Below, in pieces: positions 8,866-17,903 of a stretch of 64,000 bases of DNA. How positions within the stretch are numbered: position 1 is the stretch's first letter; every line of letters begins with the position of its first letter. Under the pieces are notes generated by a model. It ran no database searches and was not told the origin of the DNA. It saw nothing but the letters and a program-made list of their open reading frames with translations. This DNA comes from Paraoerskovia sediminicola (GTDB lineage: Bacteria > Actinomycetota > Actinomycetes > Actinomycetales > Cellulomonadaceae), in the NCBI RefSeq assembly GCF_030296575.1, contig NZ_AP027729.1, positions 1,302,001-1,366,000 of the forward strand, written 5' to 3'. The position numbers and the translations under genes were made by a program.

Positions 8866-11481
8866 CTACTGCTCGACGATGCTGAAGGCCTGTGCCGGCC
8901 CTCCCGTGCACGCCCACTGCTGGAGCCCGGCGCCGTTCGACGTCGAGACGTCCCGCACGTCGAGGCACTTGCCGCTGTGGCGGGCGACGAACGTGTACGT
9001 CCCGTCAGCCTGTTCCGTCGGCATCCACTGCTGGTTCACGCCGCCGGCGTACTCCCAGAGGTGGACGTCGGTGCCGTTGCCAGTGGCACCCGAGCCTCCG
9101 GCCACGTCCCACACGAGCGACTCCGCGTGGCGGTTGACGACCTGGTAGTAGCCGTCGCTCGTCGCCCGGAACTGCCACTGCTGGTTGTCCGCGACGGGGG
9201 TGTTGCAGCCCCACTGCTGCAGGCGCGCACCGTTCGACGTCGACCAGTCGGCGTCGTCGAGGCACTTGCCGGAGTTCGCGTTGATCACCTGGTACCAGGC
9301 GGTCTGGTCGATCGGCCCTCCCGGCTCGGGCGCCTGCGAGGTCCGCACCACGAGCGGTGACGACGCCGCGGACTCGTTGCCGGCCGCATCCCGCGCGGCC
9401 ACCGTGTAGCTGTACTCGGTGTCGGCGCTCAGGCCGCTGTCACGGAAGCTCGTGCCCGACGGCGTAGCGACCTGGGTCCCGTCGCGTCGCACCACGTAGC
9501 CGGTCACCCCGACGTCGTCGCTCGACGCGCTCCACGAGAGGTTCGTACCGCTCGTCGAGGTGCCGGACGCCGTCAGACCCGCAGGCGCCGACGGCGCCTG
9601 GGTGTCGGGCGCGTCGGTACGAACCGTCAGCACCGACGACCTCGCGGACTCGTTGCCGGCCGCATCCCGCGCGGCCACCGTGTAGCTGTACTCGGTGTCG
9701 GCGCTCAGGCCGCTGTCACGGAAGCTCGTGCCCGACGGCGTAGCGACCTGGGTCCCGTCGCGTCGCACCACGTAGCCGGTCACCCCGACGTCGTCGTTCG
9801 ACGCGTTCCACGAGAGGTTCGTAGCGCTCGTCGAGGTGCCGGACGCCGTCAGACCCGCAGGCGCCGACGGCGCCTGGGTGTCGCTGGTGCTGCCGCCCGT
9901 GGACGGCCAGGTGAGGGTAGCGACCGCGCCGGGGGCGACGGTGTAGCCGACCCGCTTGCCGTTCCAGGAGACGCCGAACGTCTGCGTGCCGCCGCCGACG
10001 TTCGTGACGTAGAGCGCGACGGTCCCGTCGGGGTTCTTGAAGGCGACGTTGTGCAGGTCTCCGGCGTTGTTCGACGCGACGCGCACCGCGCCAGGGCTGA
10101 CGAACTTGCTGAGGTGTCCGAGCGCGTAGTACTCGGCGTTCTTGCTCACCGAGGTGCCGTCGATCGTCAGCACACCCGAGCACATGCCCTTGGGGTCCTC
10201 GCCGCACCCGCCGTTGACGGGGCCACCGCTGCTGTCGAGGGCGAGGTTCCAGTTGATCATCGTCTTGGACCAGTTGCGCATCACCCCGACCTCGAGGTTC
10301 TTCGCGTGCCACTTGAGGGTGTCCGAGAAGACCCTGGCCGGGGCGTCGTCCGCACCGTGCCATCCGGAGCACTCCGTGAACCAGATCCCCTTGTCCGGGA
10401 ACTCGTCACGCAGCTCCGTCTGCGCCGAGGATCCCCGAAGTAGCAGTGGTAGCCGGTGCCCGCGATCCACTGTGCGGCGGAGGAGCGGAGCAGGTCGGCG
10501 GCGTAGTCGGGCTCGGCAGGCAGCCCGAGGGACGTCGCATCCGCGGCGTCGTCAGGGTGCTGCGCCCAGTTGTGGTCGAACCCGATGATCTGGACGTCGC
10601 CGAGACCGGCGTCCTGCAGCATGGGGCCGAGCTCGTTGATGACGGCAGCCTCGTGAGCGACCGGCATGTCCGTGCCGGGGTAAGCGTCAGGCGTGCGGTT
10701 CTGCGGCTCGTTCTGCACGGTGAGCGCGTAGACCGGGATCCCCGCGTCCTCGTACGCCTGGACGAACTTCGTCAGGTACAGGGCGTAGGACTCGAAGATC
10801 GCCGGGTCGTCGATGAGGCGACCACCGACGATCGAGCCGTTCGCCTTCATCCACGCGGGCTGCCCCCACGGCGACGCGAGCACCTTGAGATCGGGGTTGA
10901 TCTCCAGCGCCTGCTGCACCAGCGGGATGATCTGGGCTTCGTCGTGGGCGATGCTGAAGCTCGACTGGTCGTAGTCGGTCTCCCCGCGGGGAGGTCGTTG
11001 TACGTGTAGTGCGGCCCCTCCACGAAGTCGGACGCACCGATGGGCTGGCGCAGGATGCTCATCCCGATCCCTTCCTCGGGATCGAAGACCGACCTCATGA
11101 CCTCGTCACGCTGCGCGGCCGGCAGGTCGTAGAGCAGGTGGGCGGACGAGTCGGTGATCGAGGCACCGAACCTGTCGACCGTCTGGAACGTCTGGTCGGA
11201 ATCGACGGTGATCGTCTGGCCCGGCGTCGCCGCCGTCGAGCTGAACGTCGTGGTCGCCTGCGGTTCGAGCAGCTGGGACCGGTCGGGGTGGTCACCCACG
11301 CGGACACGTCCGGGCCCGTCGCCGCTGCCGCCCCGGTCGCGGGGACGACGACGGCGCTCGCCGCGACCATCGCCGTGGCGGCGAGCAAGGTGGCTGATCG
11401 CCGGGAGCGGGTGCCGATTCTGGCCCCGAGTCGGGTCGGGCGGGAGGCCCGGCAGGTACAGGTCGATCTGTCGCACATCAT
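8866..11481 (-). CDS. Secreted GH30 glycoside hydrolase with FN3-FN3-CBM13 (three frameshifts)
   Basis: About 872 residues after correction of three single-base losses at 11285-11288, 10982-10985 and 10429-10430. Signal peptide: Arg-rich N-terminus, hydrophobic LLAATAMVAASAVVVP, cleavage near AAA-ATG. The catalytic TIM barrel runs from FQTVDRFGASITDSSAHLL (about residue 75) with acid/base Glu in VQNEPQN (about 260) and nucleophile Glu in FTECSGWHG (about 374). The GH30 beta-sandwich follows, then two nearly identical FN3 domains (about 530-715) and a C-terminal ricin-B/CBM13 lectin (about 717-872) with QW motifs. GH30 members cleave beta-1,6-glucan, glucuronoxylan or beta-1,6-galactan; the subfamily cannot be settled here. 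The tandem ATG start follows GAAGGAGC. Confidence 0.88.
9356..9884. repeat. Tandem FN3-encoding duplication, 276-bp period
   Basis: Two copies (about 9356-9608 and 9632-9884) are nearly identical at the nucleotide level, offset by 276 bp (92 codons). They encode the two fibronectin type III modules of the GH30 enzyme. Only scattered base changes distinguish them, indicating recent duplication or gene conversion. Confidence 0.85.
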
Positions 11482-11589
11482 CGTGCTCCTTCGTGGTGGA
11501 TCGGTGAGCCGGAACTCGTCGGTGAGTCCCGTCGTCATCCATCTGCTGCGCCGCGGCGCGGGCCGCGTGCGCAACTGACCGAGTCGTGC

Positions 11590-11724
11590 TGTAACAACTG
11601 AAACATTGTTTCTCAGCGCGACCGGTCCCCACCAAACAATGCGAATCGTGCCCTGTCAAGGCCTCTCGAGGTCTGCGTTCCAGCGAAGCGGCTGGCGGGC
11701 GACCGCATGTAACATGCTGAAACA
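11590..11724. promoter_or_regulatory. GAAACA palindrome and direct repeats upstream of GH30
   Basis: GAAACATTGTTTC (11600-11612) is a perfect 13-bp palindrome. The pattern TGTAACA...CTGAAACA occurs twice, near 11590-11605 and 11708-11724. These lie in the 270-bp gap between the GH30 start and the kinase stop, and may be operator sites for GH30. The regulator is unknown. Confidence 0.4.
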
Positions 11725-11751
11725 AGGGGCCAAGCGGGACGGGCAAAGGCC

Positions 11752-12234
11752 TCAGTCGACCGGCGGCAGGTCGCCCGGGATCACCCGCAGCGGCCCCTCG
11801 TCCGGCGTCGGCGGTTCGAAGCCGTCGACGTGCGCTGCCGCGATGTCGGGGGTGAGCACCACGTCGTCCGGCCCTGTCGCCCGCCGGGCGGCGACCCGCG
11901 CGATCGCCACGTCCCGCGGTGTCTCGACGTACCAGGTCTCGGGCTCGACGCCGAGCGGTCGCAGCAGCTCCCGGTACTCGTCGCGCGTGGAGCGTGCCCA
12001 GAACGAGTAGTCGAGGACTACGTCGCGCCCGCGGGCGACGAGGTCGAGGAGACGGGCCCGCAGGACGGCGTCCACGTCGTCGGCCACCGCCGGCGCGACC
12101 GGCTGCTCGCGGATGCCCCGGGCCCAGACCTCGACGTCGACGGAGAGCCGCACCCAGCCGTCGGCCTCGAGCCCTCGCGCGACCACGGACTTGCCCGACC
12201 CGGAGGGCCCGCACATCATCACCACGCGTGCCAT
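11752..12234 (-). CDS. P-loop ATP-binding kinase-like protein (AAA_33 type)
   Basis: Protein of 160 residues with Walker A GPSGSGKS at residues 9-16 near the N-terminus. DVVLDYSFWARSTRDEYREL resembles the substrate and Walker B region of AAA_33 or zeta-toxin-like small-molecule kinases. The C-terminus ends DEGPLRVIPGDLPPVD. The substrate is unknown. It stands alone on the minus strand, divergent from the dipeptidase gene 68 bp away. Its last 30 or so residues recur as a degraded fragment at 17.1 kb. It could phosphorylate a nucleoside, a sugar or an antibiotic; I do not assign one. Confidence 0.75.
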   Translation of the reverse strand: MARVVMMCGPSGSGKSVVARGLEADGWVRLSVDVEVWARGIREQPVAPAVADDVDAVLRARLLDLVARGRDVVLDYSFWARSTRDEYRELLRPLGVEPETWYVETPRDVAIARVAARRATGPDDVVLTPDIAAAHVDGFEPPTPDEGPLRVIPGDLPPVD

Positions 12235-12301
12235 GGACCAACGCTAGCCGCACGGGTCCGGAGTCGGCGGTGGACGGCGCACGGGTCGTATCGTCGCTGG
12301 C

Positions 12302-13603
12302 ATGACCGCCGAGACCTCGACCTCCCCGACCGAGCCCGTGGACCCTGCCGTGCGCGCCCGAGTCCGGGCGCTGCTCGCCGACCACCCCGTGTGGGACGGC
12401 CACAACGACCTCCCCTGGGCGGCGCGCAAACTGGTCGCGTACGACCTCGACGGGCGCGGAGCGCACGGCAGCAGCGGCGGGAGCAGTGGCGGCCTCGACC
12501 TCGCCGCCGGCACCGGCGACCGCACGCACACCGACCTCCCGCGGCTGCGGGCGGGCGGCGTCGGGGCCCAGTTCTGGTCCGTGTACGTCCCGGCCCAGCT
12601 CTCCGGTACACGCGGTACCGGCGGCACCGCGGTGACCGCGACCCTCGAGCAGATCGACTTCGTGAAGAACCTCGTCGCCCGTTTCCCCGACGACCTCGCG
12701 CTCGCCCTGACTGCGGACGACGTCGAGGCGGCCTGGGCGAGCGGGCGCATCGCGAGCCTCATGGGCGCCGAGGGCGGCCACTCCATCGACTGCTCGCTCG
12801 GCGCCCTGCGGTCGCTGTACGAGCTCGGTGTCCGCTATATGACGCTCACGCACAACGACAACGTGCCGTGGGCGGACTCGGCGACCGATGCGCCGTCCGA
12901 CCACGGCGGGCTCTCCGCCTTCGGGCGCGAGGTCGTGCGCGAGATGAACCGGCTCGGGATGCTCGTGGACCTGTCCCACGTGTCGGCCGGGACGATGCGG
13001 GCGGCGCTCGACATCACCGAGGCGCCGGTGATCTTCTCCCACAGCTCGGCCCGCGCCGTGTGCGACGTCCCGCGGGACGTGCCCGACGACGTCCTGTCGC
13101 GCCTGCCCGAGAACGGCGGTGTGTGCATGGTGACGTTCGTCCCGAAGTTCGTGACGCCCGCCGTCGCCGAGTGGAACACGGAGGCCGCGAGCGCCGCCGC
13201 ACGGGAGGGCGTCGCGTCGACGGACGTGGGCCGGTTCCAGGAGTTCCTGGCCGGCTGGGTGCCCGAGCACCCGTCCCCGGCGACCACGCTGTCGGACGTC
13301 GTCGCGCACGTCGAGCACGTCCGGGAGGTCGCGGGAATCGACCACGTCGGTCTCGGCGGCGACTACGACGGTGCGAGCGGGTTCGCGCCGGGGCTCGAGG
13401 ACGTCTCGGGCTACCCGAACCTGCTCGTGGCGCTCGCCGAGCGCGGCTGGTCGGACGAGGACCTCGGGAAGCTGGCGAGCGGGAACGTGCTGCGGGTGCT
13501 GCGCGAGGCCGAGGAGGTGGCTCGGCGCGTCGCCGCGGAGCGAGGGCCGAGCGTCCGGACGTTCGCGGACCTCGACGGGTCGCCGAGTTCCGCTCCCGAG
13601 TAG
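12302..13603 (+). CDS. Membrane-dipeptidase family (M19) metallopeptidase
   Basis: Protein of 433 residues of the renal dipeptidase family, a zinc TIM-barrel amidohydrolase. Metal-ligand motifs are visible: WDGHNDLPW (HxD near residue 33), the bridging Glu in MGAEGGHS, the His in VDLSHVS, and the His in [19 protein letters not shown] near the C-terminus holds the conserved Asp. There is no signal peptide, so it is probably cytoplasmic and hydrolyses dipeptides, possibly with D-residues or beta-lactam-like bonds as known for the family. An unusual Gly/Ser insertion (residues 56-65) lies after the first metal motif. It precedes the osmoprotectant importer on the same strand with a gap of about 110 bp. 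Confidence 0.9.
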   Translation: MTAETSTSPTEPVDPAVRARVRALLADHPVWDGHNDLPWAARKLVAYDLDGRGAHGSSGGSSGGLDLAAGTGDRTHTDLPRLRAGGVGAQFWSVYVPAQLSGTRGTGGTAVTATLEQIDFVKNLVARFPDDLALALTADDVEAAWASGRIASLMGAEGGHSIDCSLGALRSLYELGVRYMTLTHNDNVPWADSATDAPSDHGGLSAFGREVVREMNRLGMLVDLSHVSAGTMRAALDITEAPVIFSHSSARAVCDVPRDVPDDVLSRLPENGGVCMVTFVPKFVTPAVAEWNTEAASAAAREGVASTDVGRFQEFLAGWVPEHPSPATTLSDVVAHVEHVREVAGIDHVGLGGDYDGASGFAPGLEDVSGYPNLLVALAERGWSDEDLGKLASGNVLRVLREAEEVARRVAAERGPSVRTFADLDGSPSSAPE

Positions 13604-13712
13604 CGTCGGTCCCCGGACCGTGGTGCGATCACAACCCGGCCTCTGTCGGACCTGACCAGTGTGTTCGCGGTCCTGCGGATGCTCCCGCCGACGCGAAGGA
13701 CGCCCGCCCGCG

Positions 13713-14561
13713 ATGATCGAGTTCCGCTCGGTGACCAAGAAGTTCCCCGACGGCACGGTGGCCGTCGACGACTTCAGCCTGACCATGCCGTCGCACGAGA
13801 CGACCGTGCTCGTCGGGTCGTCCGGCTGCGGCAAGACGACGATCCTGCGGATGATCAACCGGATGGTCGAGCCGACCTCCGGGCAGATCCTCATCGACGA
13901 CGTGGACGTCTCCGGTCAGGACAAGGTCGGCCTGCGGCGCAGCATCGGCTACGTGCTGCAGGCCGCGGGCCTCCTGCCGCACCGCCGGGTCGTCGACAAC
14001 GTCGCGACCGTCCCGATGCTCAACGGCACCCCCAAGAAGGACGCCCGCGAGGCCGCGCTCGGCCTGCTCGACAAGGTGGGCCTCGACCGCTCGCTGGGCG
14101 CGCGCTACCCACGCCAGCTCTCCGGGGGTCAGCAGCAGCGCGTCGGCGTCGCCCGCGCCCTGGCCAGCGACCCGAACATCCTGCTCATGGACGAGCCGTT
14201 CGGCGCCGTCGACCCGATCGTGCGTGCCGACCTCCAGGCCGAGCTCACCAGGCTCCAGAAGGAGCTCGGCAAGACGATCGTGTTCGTGACCCACGACATC
14301 GACGAGGCGTTCGCGCTCGCCGACCAGGTGGTGATCTTCCGCAAGGGCGGCAGGATCGCGCAGCAGGGCACCCCGGCGGAGATCCTCGCGAACCCGGCCG
14401 ACGAGTTCGTGGAGACCTTCATCGGGGCCGACCGCGGACGGCGGCGGCTGCGGGTCCGGGACAGCACCGAGGACGGCGGGCCCGCAGGCGGTCCCCAGGT
14501 GCTCGTCGACGGCGACGGTCGCGTCGCCGGCGTGCTCGACGAGCGCGGGCCCACACGATGA
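13713..14561 (+). CDS. Glycine betaine/osmoprotectant ABC transporter ATPase (OpuCA-like)
   Basis: ATPase of 282 residues energising the importer formed by the next three genes. Walker A GSSGCGKTT, ABC signature LSGGQQQRVGVARAL, Walker B ILLMDEPFGAVD and a switch His in VFVTHDIDEAF are all intact. OpuCA/ProV ATPases carry two CBS domains that sense ionic strength. Here only about 45 residues follow the nucleotide domain, ending in a CBS-like scrap (VLVDGDGRVAGVLDE), so the osmosensing tail is truncated. ATG 13713 is preceded by GAAGGA. Its stop overlaps the first permease (ATGA). Confidence 0.9.
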   Translation: MIEFRSVTKKFPDGTVAVDDFSLTMPSHETTVLVGSSGCGKTTILRMINRMVEPTSGQILIDDVDVSGQDKVGLRRSIGYVLQAAGLLPHRRVVDNVATVPMLNGTPKKDAREAALGLLDKVGLDRSLGARYPRQLSGGQQQRVGVARALASDPNILLMDEPFGAVDPIVRADLQAELTRLQKELGKTIVFVTHDIDEAFALADQVVIFRKGGRIAQQGTPAEILANPADEFVETFIGADRGRRRLRVRDSTEDGGPAGGPQVLVDGDGRVAGVLDERGPTR

Positions 14562-15292
14562 GCTGGGCGCTCGACAACCTCGACCTGGTCTGGGAGCTGA
14601 CGCTCCACCACATCAGGCTGTCGATCGTGCCGATCGTGCTCGCGTTCGTGCTCGCGATCCCCCTCGGCTGGATCGCCAACCGCAACAAGACGTCGCGCGC
14701 GATCGTCGTGACCACGGGCAGCCTGCTCTACACGATCCCCTCGCTCCCCCTCTTCGTGATCCTGCCGGTGATCATCGGCACCCGGGTGCTCGACGAGACG
14801 AACCTCGTCGTGGCGCTCCTGATCTACGGCGTCGCCCTGATGATGCGCTCAGCGACCGACGCTCTCGGCTCGGTCGACGCGACGGTGCTCCAGGCCGCCG
14901 ACGCCATGGGCTACTCCGCCTGGGCCCGGTTCTGGCGCGTCGAGCTCCCGCTCGCCGGCCCGGTGCTGCTGGCGGGTATCCGCGTCGTGTCGGTGAGCAC
15001 GATCGCCCTGGTGTCCGTGGGCATCATCATCGGCTCGCGCAACCTCGGCTACCTGTTCCAGGACGGCAAGCAGCGCGACATCCTCGCCGAGGTGGGCACG
15101 GGGATCGTGGCGAGCCTCCTCATCGCCCTCGTCTTCGACCTGATCATCGTGCTCCTCGGCCGTCTCACTCTCCCCTGGACCAGGTCCGACGCGAAGCGGT
15201 CCGGCTCACGCGGGTCGAGCTCACAAGGGTCGGACGACGAAGCCCTCCGCGAGGACCCGGTCGTCGCCACGTACGGGGAGCAGCAGCGATGA
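14558..15292 (+). CDS. Osmoprotectant ABC transporter permease 1
   Basis: Permease of 244 residues with about five or six membrane helices, beginning MSWALDNLDLVWELTLHHIR. The family docking loop is around ATVLQAADAMGYSAWARFWRVELP. It belongs to the OpuCB/ProW-like branch of binding-protein-dependent permeases. Its start and stop both overlap neighbouring genes by 4 bp, giving tight translational coupling in the order ATPase, permease, permease, binding protein. The charged, Ser-rich C-terminal tail (SDAKRSGSRGSSSQGSDDE) is cytoplasmic. Confidence 0.9.
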   Translation: MSWALDNLDLVWELTLHHIRLSIVPIVLAFVLAIPLGWIANRNKTSRAIVVTTGSLLYTIPSLPLFVILPVIIGTRVLDETNLVVALLIYGVALMMRSATDALGSVDATVLQAADAMGYSAWARFWRVELPLAGPVLLAGIRVVSVSTIALVSVGIIIGSRNLGYLFQDGKQRDILAEVGTGIVASLLIALVFDLIIVLLGRLTLPWTRSDAKRSGSRGSSSQGSDDEALREDPVVATYGEQQR

Positions 15293-16029
15293 ACTTCGTC
15301 CTCGACGCGCTCCGGTACATCTTCGACCCCGCGAGCTGGGCCGCGGGTGCCACGAGCCCGCTCCCCCTCGGTGACCGGCTGGTCGAGCACCTCGAGTACA
15401 CGGCGATCTCCGCGGGCGCCGCGGCCCTGATCGCCCTGCCGCTCGGCTTCTACATCGGCCACACGGGACGCTGGAGACAGACCGTCATCGGCGTCACGGG
15501 CGCGATGCGCGCGCTGCCGGCGCTCGGCGTGCTCTTCTTCATCACCATGGTGGCGGGCTACCAGCTCCCGTTCCTCGTGGCGGCGACCGTCGGCTCCCTG
15601 ATCGCCCTGACCCTGCTCGCGATCCCGTCGATCCTCGCGGGTGCCTACTCGGGCCTGGAGTCGGTCGACCGGCAGACGATCGACGCGGCGCGGGCCAACG
15701 GCATGACCGAGATGCAGATCCTGTTCCGCGTCGAGATCCCGCTGGCCCTGCCGCTGATCATCGGCGGCCTGCGCGCCGCCGTCCTGCAGGTGATCGCGAC
15801 GGCGACCATCGCCTCGTTCGCGGGGCTCGGCGGGCTGGGACGCGTCATCACGTCCGGCATCGCGCTCAACGACTTCACCGTGATCCTCGCGGGAGCCCTG
15901 CTGGTGACCGCGCTCGCGCTGGTCGTGGACGGGCTGTTCGCGATCGTCCAGAAGCTCACCGCCACCCGGTTCGAGGCGGGGGCACGATCCGGCGCCGATG
16001 CATCCGTGGCGGCGGTCGGTCCGGAATAG
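15289..16029 (+). CDS. Osmoprotectant ABC transporter permease 2
   Basis: Second permease, 246 residues, of the same importer. Its motif QTIDAARANGMTEMQILFRV is the ATPase-docking EAA loop, and membrane segments occur throughout residues 40-230. Heterodimeric permeases of this kind (OpuCB/OpuCD, YehW/YehY) import glycine betaine, choline or carnitine. The start overlaps the previous stop (ATGA). The binding protein follows after 53 bp. Confidence 0.9.
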   Translation: MNFVLDALRYIFDPASWAAGATSPLPLGDRLVEHLEYTAISAGAAALIALPLGFYIGHTGRWRQTVIGVTGAMRALPALGVLFFITMVAGYQLPFLVAATVGSLIALTLLAIPSILAGAYSGLESVDRQTIDAARANGMTEMQILFRVEIPLALPLIIGGLRAAVLQVIATATIASFAGLGGLGRVITSGIALNDFTVILAGALLVTALALVVDGLFAIVQKLTATRFEAGARSGADASVAAVGPE

Positions 16030-16082
16030 ACCCGGCAGCACAGACCTTTCAAGCACACACTCATCCAACCGAGAGGGACACC

Positions 16083-17048
16083 GTGTTCACCACCCTGAGG
16101 AACCGCCGCCTCGCGGCGACCGCTGTCGGCGCGTCGGCGATCCTGGCCCTGGCGGCATGCTCGAACGCCGACCCGACCGGACCGGCACCCGAGGAGGGCG
16201 ACGGCGGCGAGACGAGCGCGTCGTCCGAGACCGTGGTCGTCGGGTCGTTCGCGTTCCCCGAGAGCCAGATCCTCGGCGAGATATACGCCCAGGCGCTCAC
16301 CGAGGCAGGCCTGGACGTCGAGACGAAGTTCAACATCGGCCCCCGCCAGCAGACCATCCCGGCGCTGCAGGACGGCTCGATCAACCTCATGCCCGAGTAC
16401 AACGGCAACCTGCTGGCGTACTACGACACCGAGTACGAGGAGCGCACCACCGAGGACGTCGACGCCGCGCTGGTCGACGCCGTCGCGGCCGACGACCTCC
16501 AGGTGCTCGACTCGGCAGAGGCCGAGGACAAGGACGCGTACGTCGTCACCCAGGAGACCGCTGACGAGAACGGGCTGACGGCGATCGGTGACCTGTCCGC
16601 CCTCGTGCCGTTCAAGCTCGGCGCCAACCCGCAGTTCGCGGAGCTCGGCTACGGGGTCCCGGGCCTCAAGGACACGTACGGCGTCGGGGAGAACGCGGGT
16701 GACGTCGAGTTCGTCCCGATCGAGGACTTCGGTGGGCCCGACACGGTCGCGGCCCTCGTGGACGACACGGTCCAGGTGGCCGACATCTACACGACGTCGC
16801 CGGCGATCAAGAACGAGGGCCTCGTCGTGCTCGAGGACCCGGAGAACCTCATCTCGTCGCAGAACATCATCCCGCTCCTCGCGTCGAGCGTGTACTCCGA
16901 GGACCTGGAGTCGACGCTGAACGCGATCTCCGCCGAGCTGACGACCGACGACCTGATCGCGCTGCGCGACCGGGTCGAGGGCGACGAGAAGGCGACCGCC
17001 ACGCAGGCGGCGACCGACTGGCTCACCGAGAAGGGCATGCTGGGCTGA
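16083..17048 (+). CDS. Osmoprotectant-binding lipoprotein (OpuAC/OsmX type)
   Basis: Lipoprotein of 321 residues. GTG start; signal peptide with lipobox LALAACSNA; acidic linker; then VVGSFAFPESQILGEIYAQA, the usual start of the glycine betaine/choline-binding domain (OpuAC Pfam type). NLMPEYNGNLLAYYD is a conserved ligand-pocket stretch. It captures compatible solutes outside the membrane for the two permeases upstream. The preceding AACCGAGAGGGACACC supplies the ribosome-binding site. Confidence 0.92.
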   Translation: MFTTLRNRRLAATAVGASAILALAACSNADPTGPAPEEGDGGETSASSETVVVGSFAFPESQILGEIYAQALTEAGLDVETKFNIGPRQQTIPALQDGSINLMPEYNGNLLAYYDTEYEERTTEDVDAALVDAVAADDLQVLDSAEAEDKDAYVVTQETADENGLTAIGDLSALVPFKLGANPQFAELGYGVPGLKDTYGVGENAGDVEFVPIEDFGGPDTVAALVDDTVQVADIYTTSPAIKNEGLVVLEDPENLISSQNIIPLLASSVYSEDLESTLNAISAELTTDDLIALRDRVEGDEKATATQAATDWLTEKGMLG

Positions 17049-17077
17049 CGACCGGCTCCGCGGACTGACCCCGCCGA

Positions 17078-17191
17078 GATCACCCGCAGCGGGCCCTCGT
17101 CGGCGGACGGCGGCTCGAACCCGTCCACACGGGCGGCGGTCTCGGGGGTCAGCACCACGTCGTCCCATCCCTGGTCCACGAGGTCGAGCAC
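17078..17191 (-). pseudogene. Relic of a P-loop kinase C-terminus
   Basis: The minus strand encodes DDVVLTPETAARVDGFEPP and then SADEGPLRVI (17078-17164). This matches DDVVLTPDIAAAHVDGFEPP-TPDEGPLRVI of the intact kinase at 11752-12234. DNA similarity is also evident (GATCACCCGCAGCGG in both). The N-terminal ATP-binding half is absent; upstream lies the VapBC promoter. A degraded paralogue or duplication remnant is the best explanation. Confidence 0.7.
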
Positions 17192-17234
17192 CTTCGTCGG
17201 TGCCGCGGCGCGGTGCCCGGCTCGCGGTCTTCAC

Positions 17235-17255
17235 GTATATACTTCAGGCATATAC
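17235..17255. promoter_or_regulatory. VapBC operator/promoter palindrome
   Basis: GTATAT and ATATAC form a perfect 6-bp inverted repeat with a 9-base spacer, 13 bp before the vapB ATG. This A/T-rich dyad is exceptional in such GC-rich DNA and fits an antitoxin-bound operator overlapping the promoter. Confidence 0.65.
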
Positions 17256-17268
17256 ATGAGGAGCGAAG

Positions 17269-17499
17269 ATGAGAACCACAGTGTTTCTCAACAACCGCAC
17301 GCAGGCGGTGCGCCTGCCCAAGGCGCTCGCCCTGCCCGACGGCACCCGCGAGGTCAACGTCCGCGCGGTCGGCCGCTCGCGCGTGATCGAGCCGGTCGGT
17401 TCGTCGTGGGACGGCTGGTTCGAGCACGGCCCGTTCGCCGCCGACGACTTTCTCGTCGACCGCGACCAGGGCGTCGCCGAAGAGCGCGCGGCTCTGTGA
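17269..17499 (+). CDS. vapB: VapB-type antitoxin (AbrB-like)
   Basis: Antitoxin of 76 residues. The N-terminus MRTTVFLNNRTQAVRLPKAL is the swapped-hairpin AbrB/SpoVT DNA-binding domain seen in VapB proteins. The C-terminal half (WDGWFEHGPFAADDFLVDR) would wrap around and inhibit the toxin. The start follows GAGGAGCGAAG. Its stop overlaps the toxin start (GTGA), as is normal for these pairs. Autorepression through the upstream 21-bp dyad is expected. Confidence 0.88.
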   Translation: MRTTVFLNNRTQAVRLPKALALPDGTREVNVRAVGRSRVIEPVGSSWDGWFEHGPFAADDFLVDRDQGVAEERAAL

Positions 17500-17903
17500 C
17501 GACGCTCTACCTGCTCGACACCAACATCCTCATCGCGCTCCTGCGCAGACGCGCCGATGCGGCCCGTCCGAGGCTCCGCGCGGCCGAGGGACGCATCGCG
17601 GTCTCGACGATCAGCGAGGCAGAGCTGGACTACGGGATCGAGCGCTCCCGGCACGCCGAGCAGAACCGTCAGGCGGTCGACGAGCTGCTGAGCCTTGTGG
17701 AGGTCGTACCGTTCGACTCGACCGCAGCGATGCATGCCGGCCGGGTCCGTGCGGTCCTCGCCGACCGGGGAGAGCCGATCGGGCCGTACGACACGCTCCT
17801 CGCCGGTCACGCACGGTCGCTCGGCCTGGTCATGGTGACGAACAACGTCCGGGAGTTCTCGCGAGTGCCAGGACTCGAAGTCGAGGACTGGCTCAGCTGC
17901 TGA
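17496..17903 (+). CDS. vapC: VapC-type PIN-domain ribonuclease toxin
   Basis: Toxin of 135 residues with the PIN-domain acidic residues: Asp in YLLDTNILIALL (near residue 8), Glu in ISEAELDYGIERS, Asp in PYDTLLAGHARS, and the C-terminal VTNNVREFSRVPGL. VapC toxins cleave tRNA or rRNA when the antitoxin is degraded. The GTG start overlaps vapB. The 3' end overlaps the convergent deacylase gene by 11 bp, so the pair is wedged directly against its neighbour. Confidence 0.9.
   Translation: MTTLYLLDTNILIALLRRRADAARPRLRAAEGRIAVSTISEAELDYGIERSRHAEQNRQAVDELLSLVEVVPFDSTAAMHAGRVRAVLADRGEPIGPYDTLLAGHARSLGLVMVTNNVREFSRVPGLEVEDWLSC

Noticed and set aside
10281..11481. Three separate short genes at the GH30 locus
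   Set aside because: The pieces join into one GH30 catalytic domain when single bases are restored, with acid/base and nucleophile glutamates in order.
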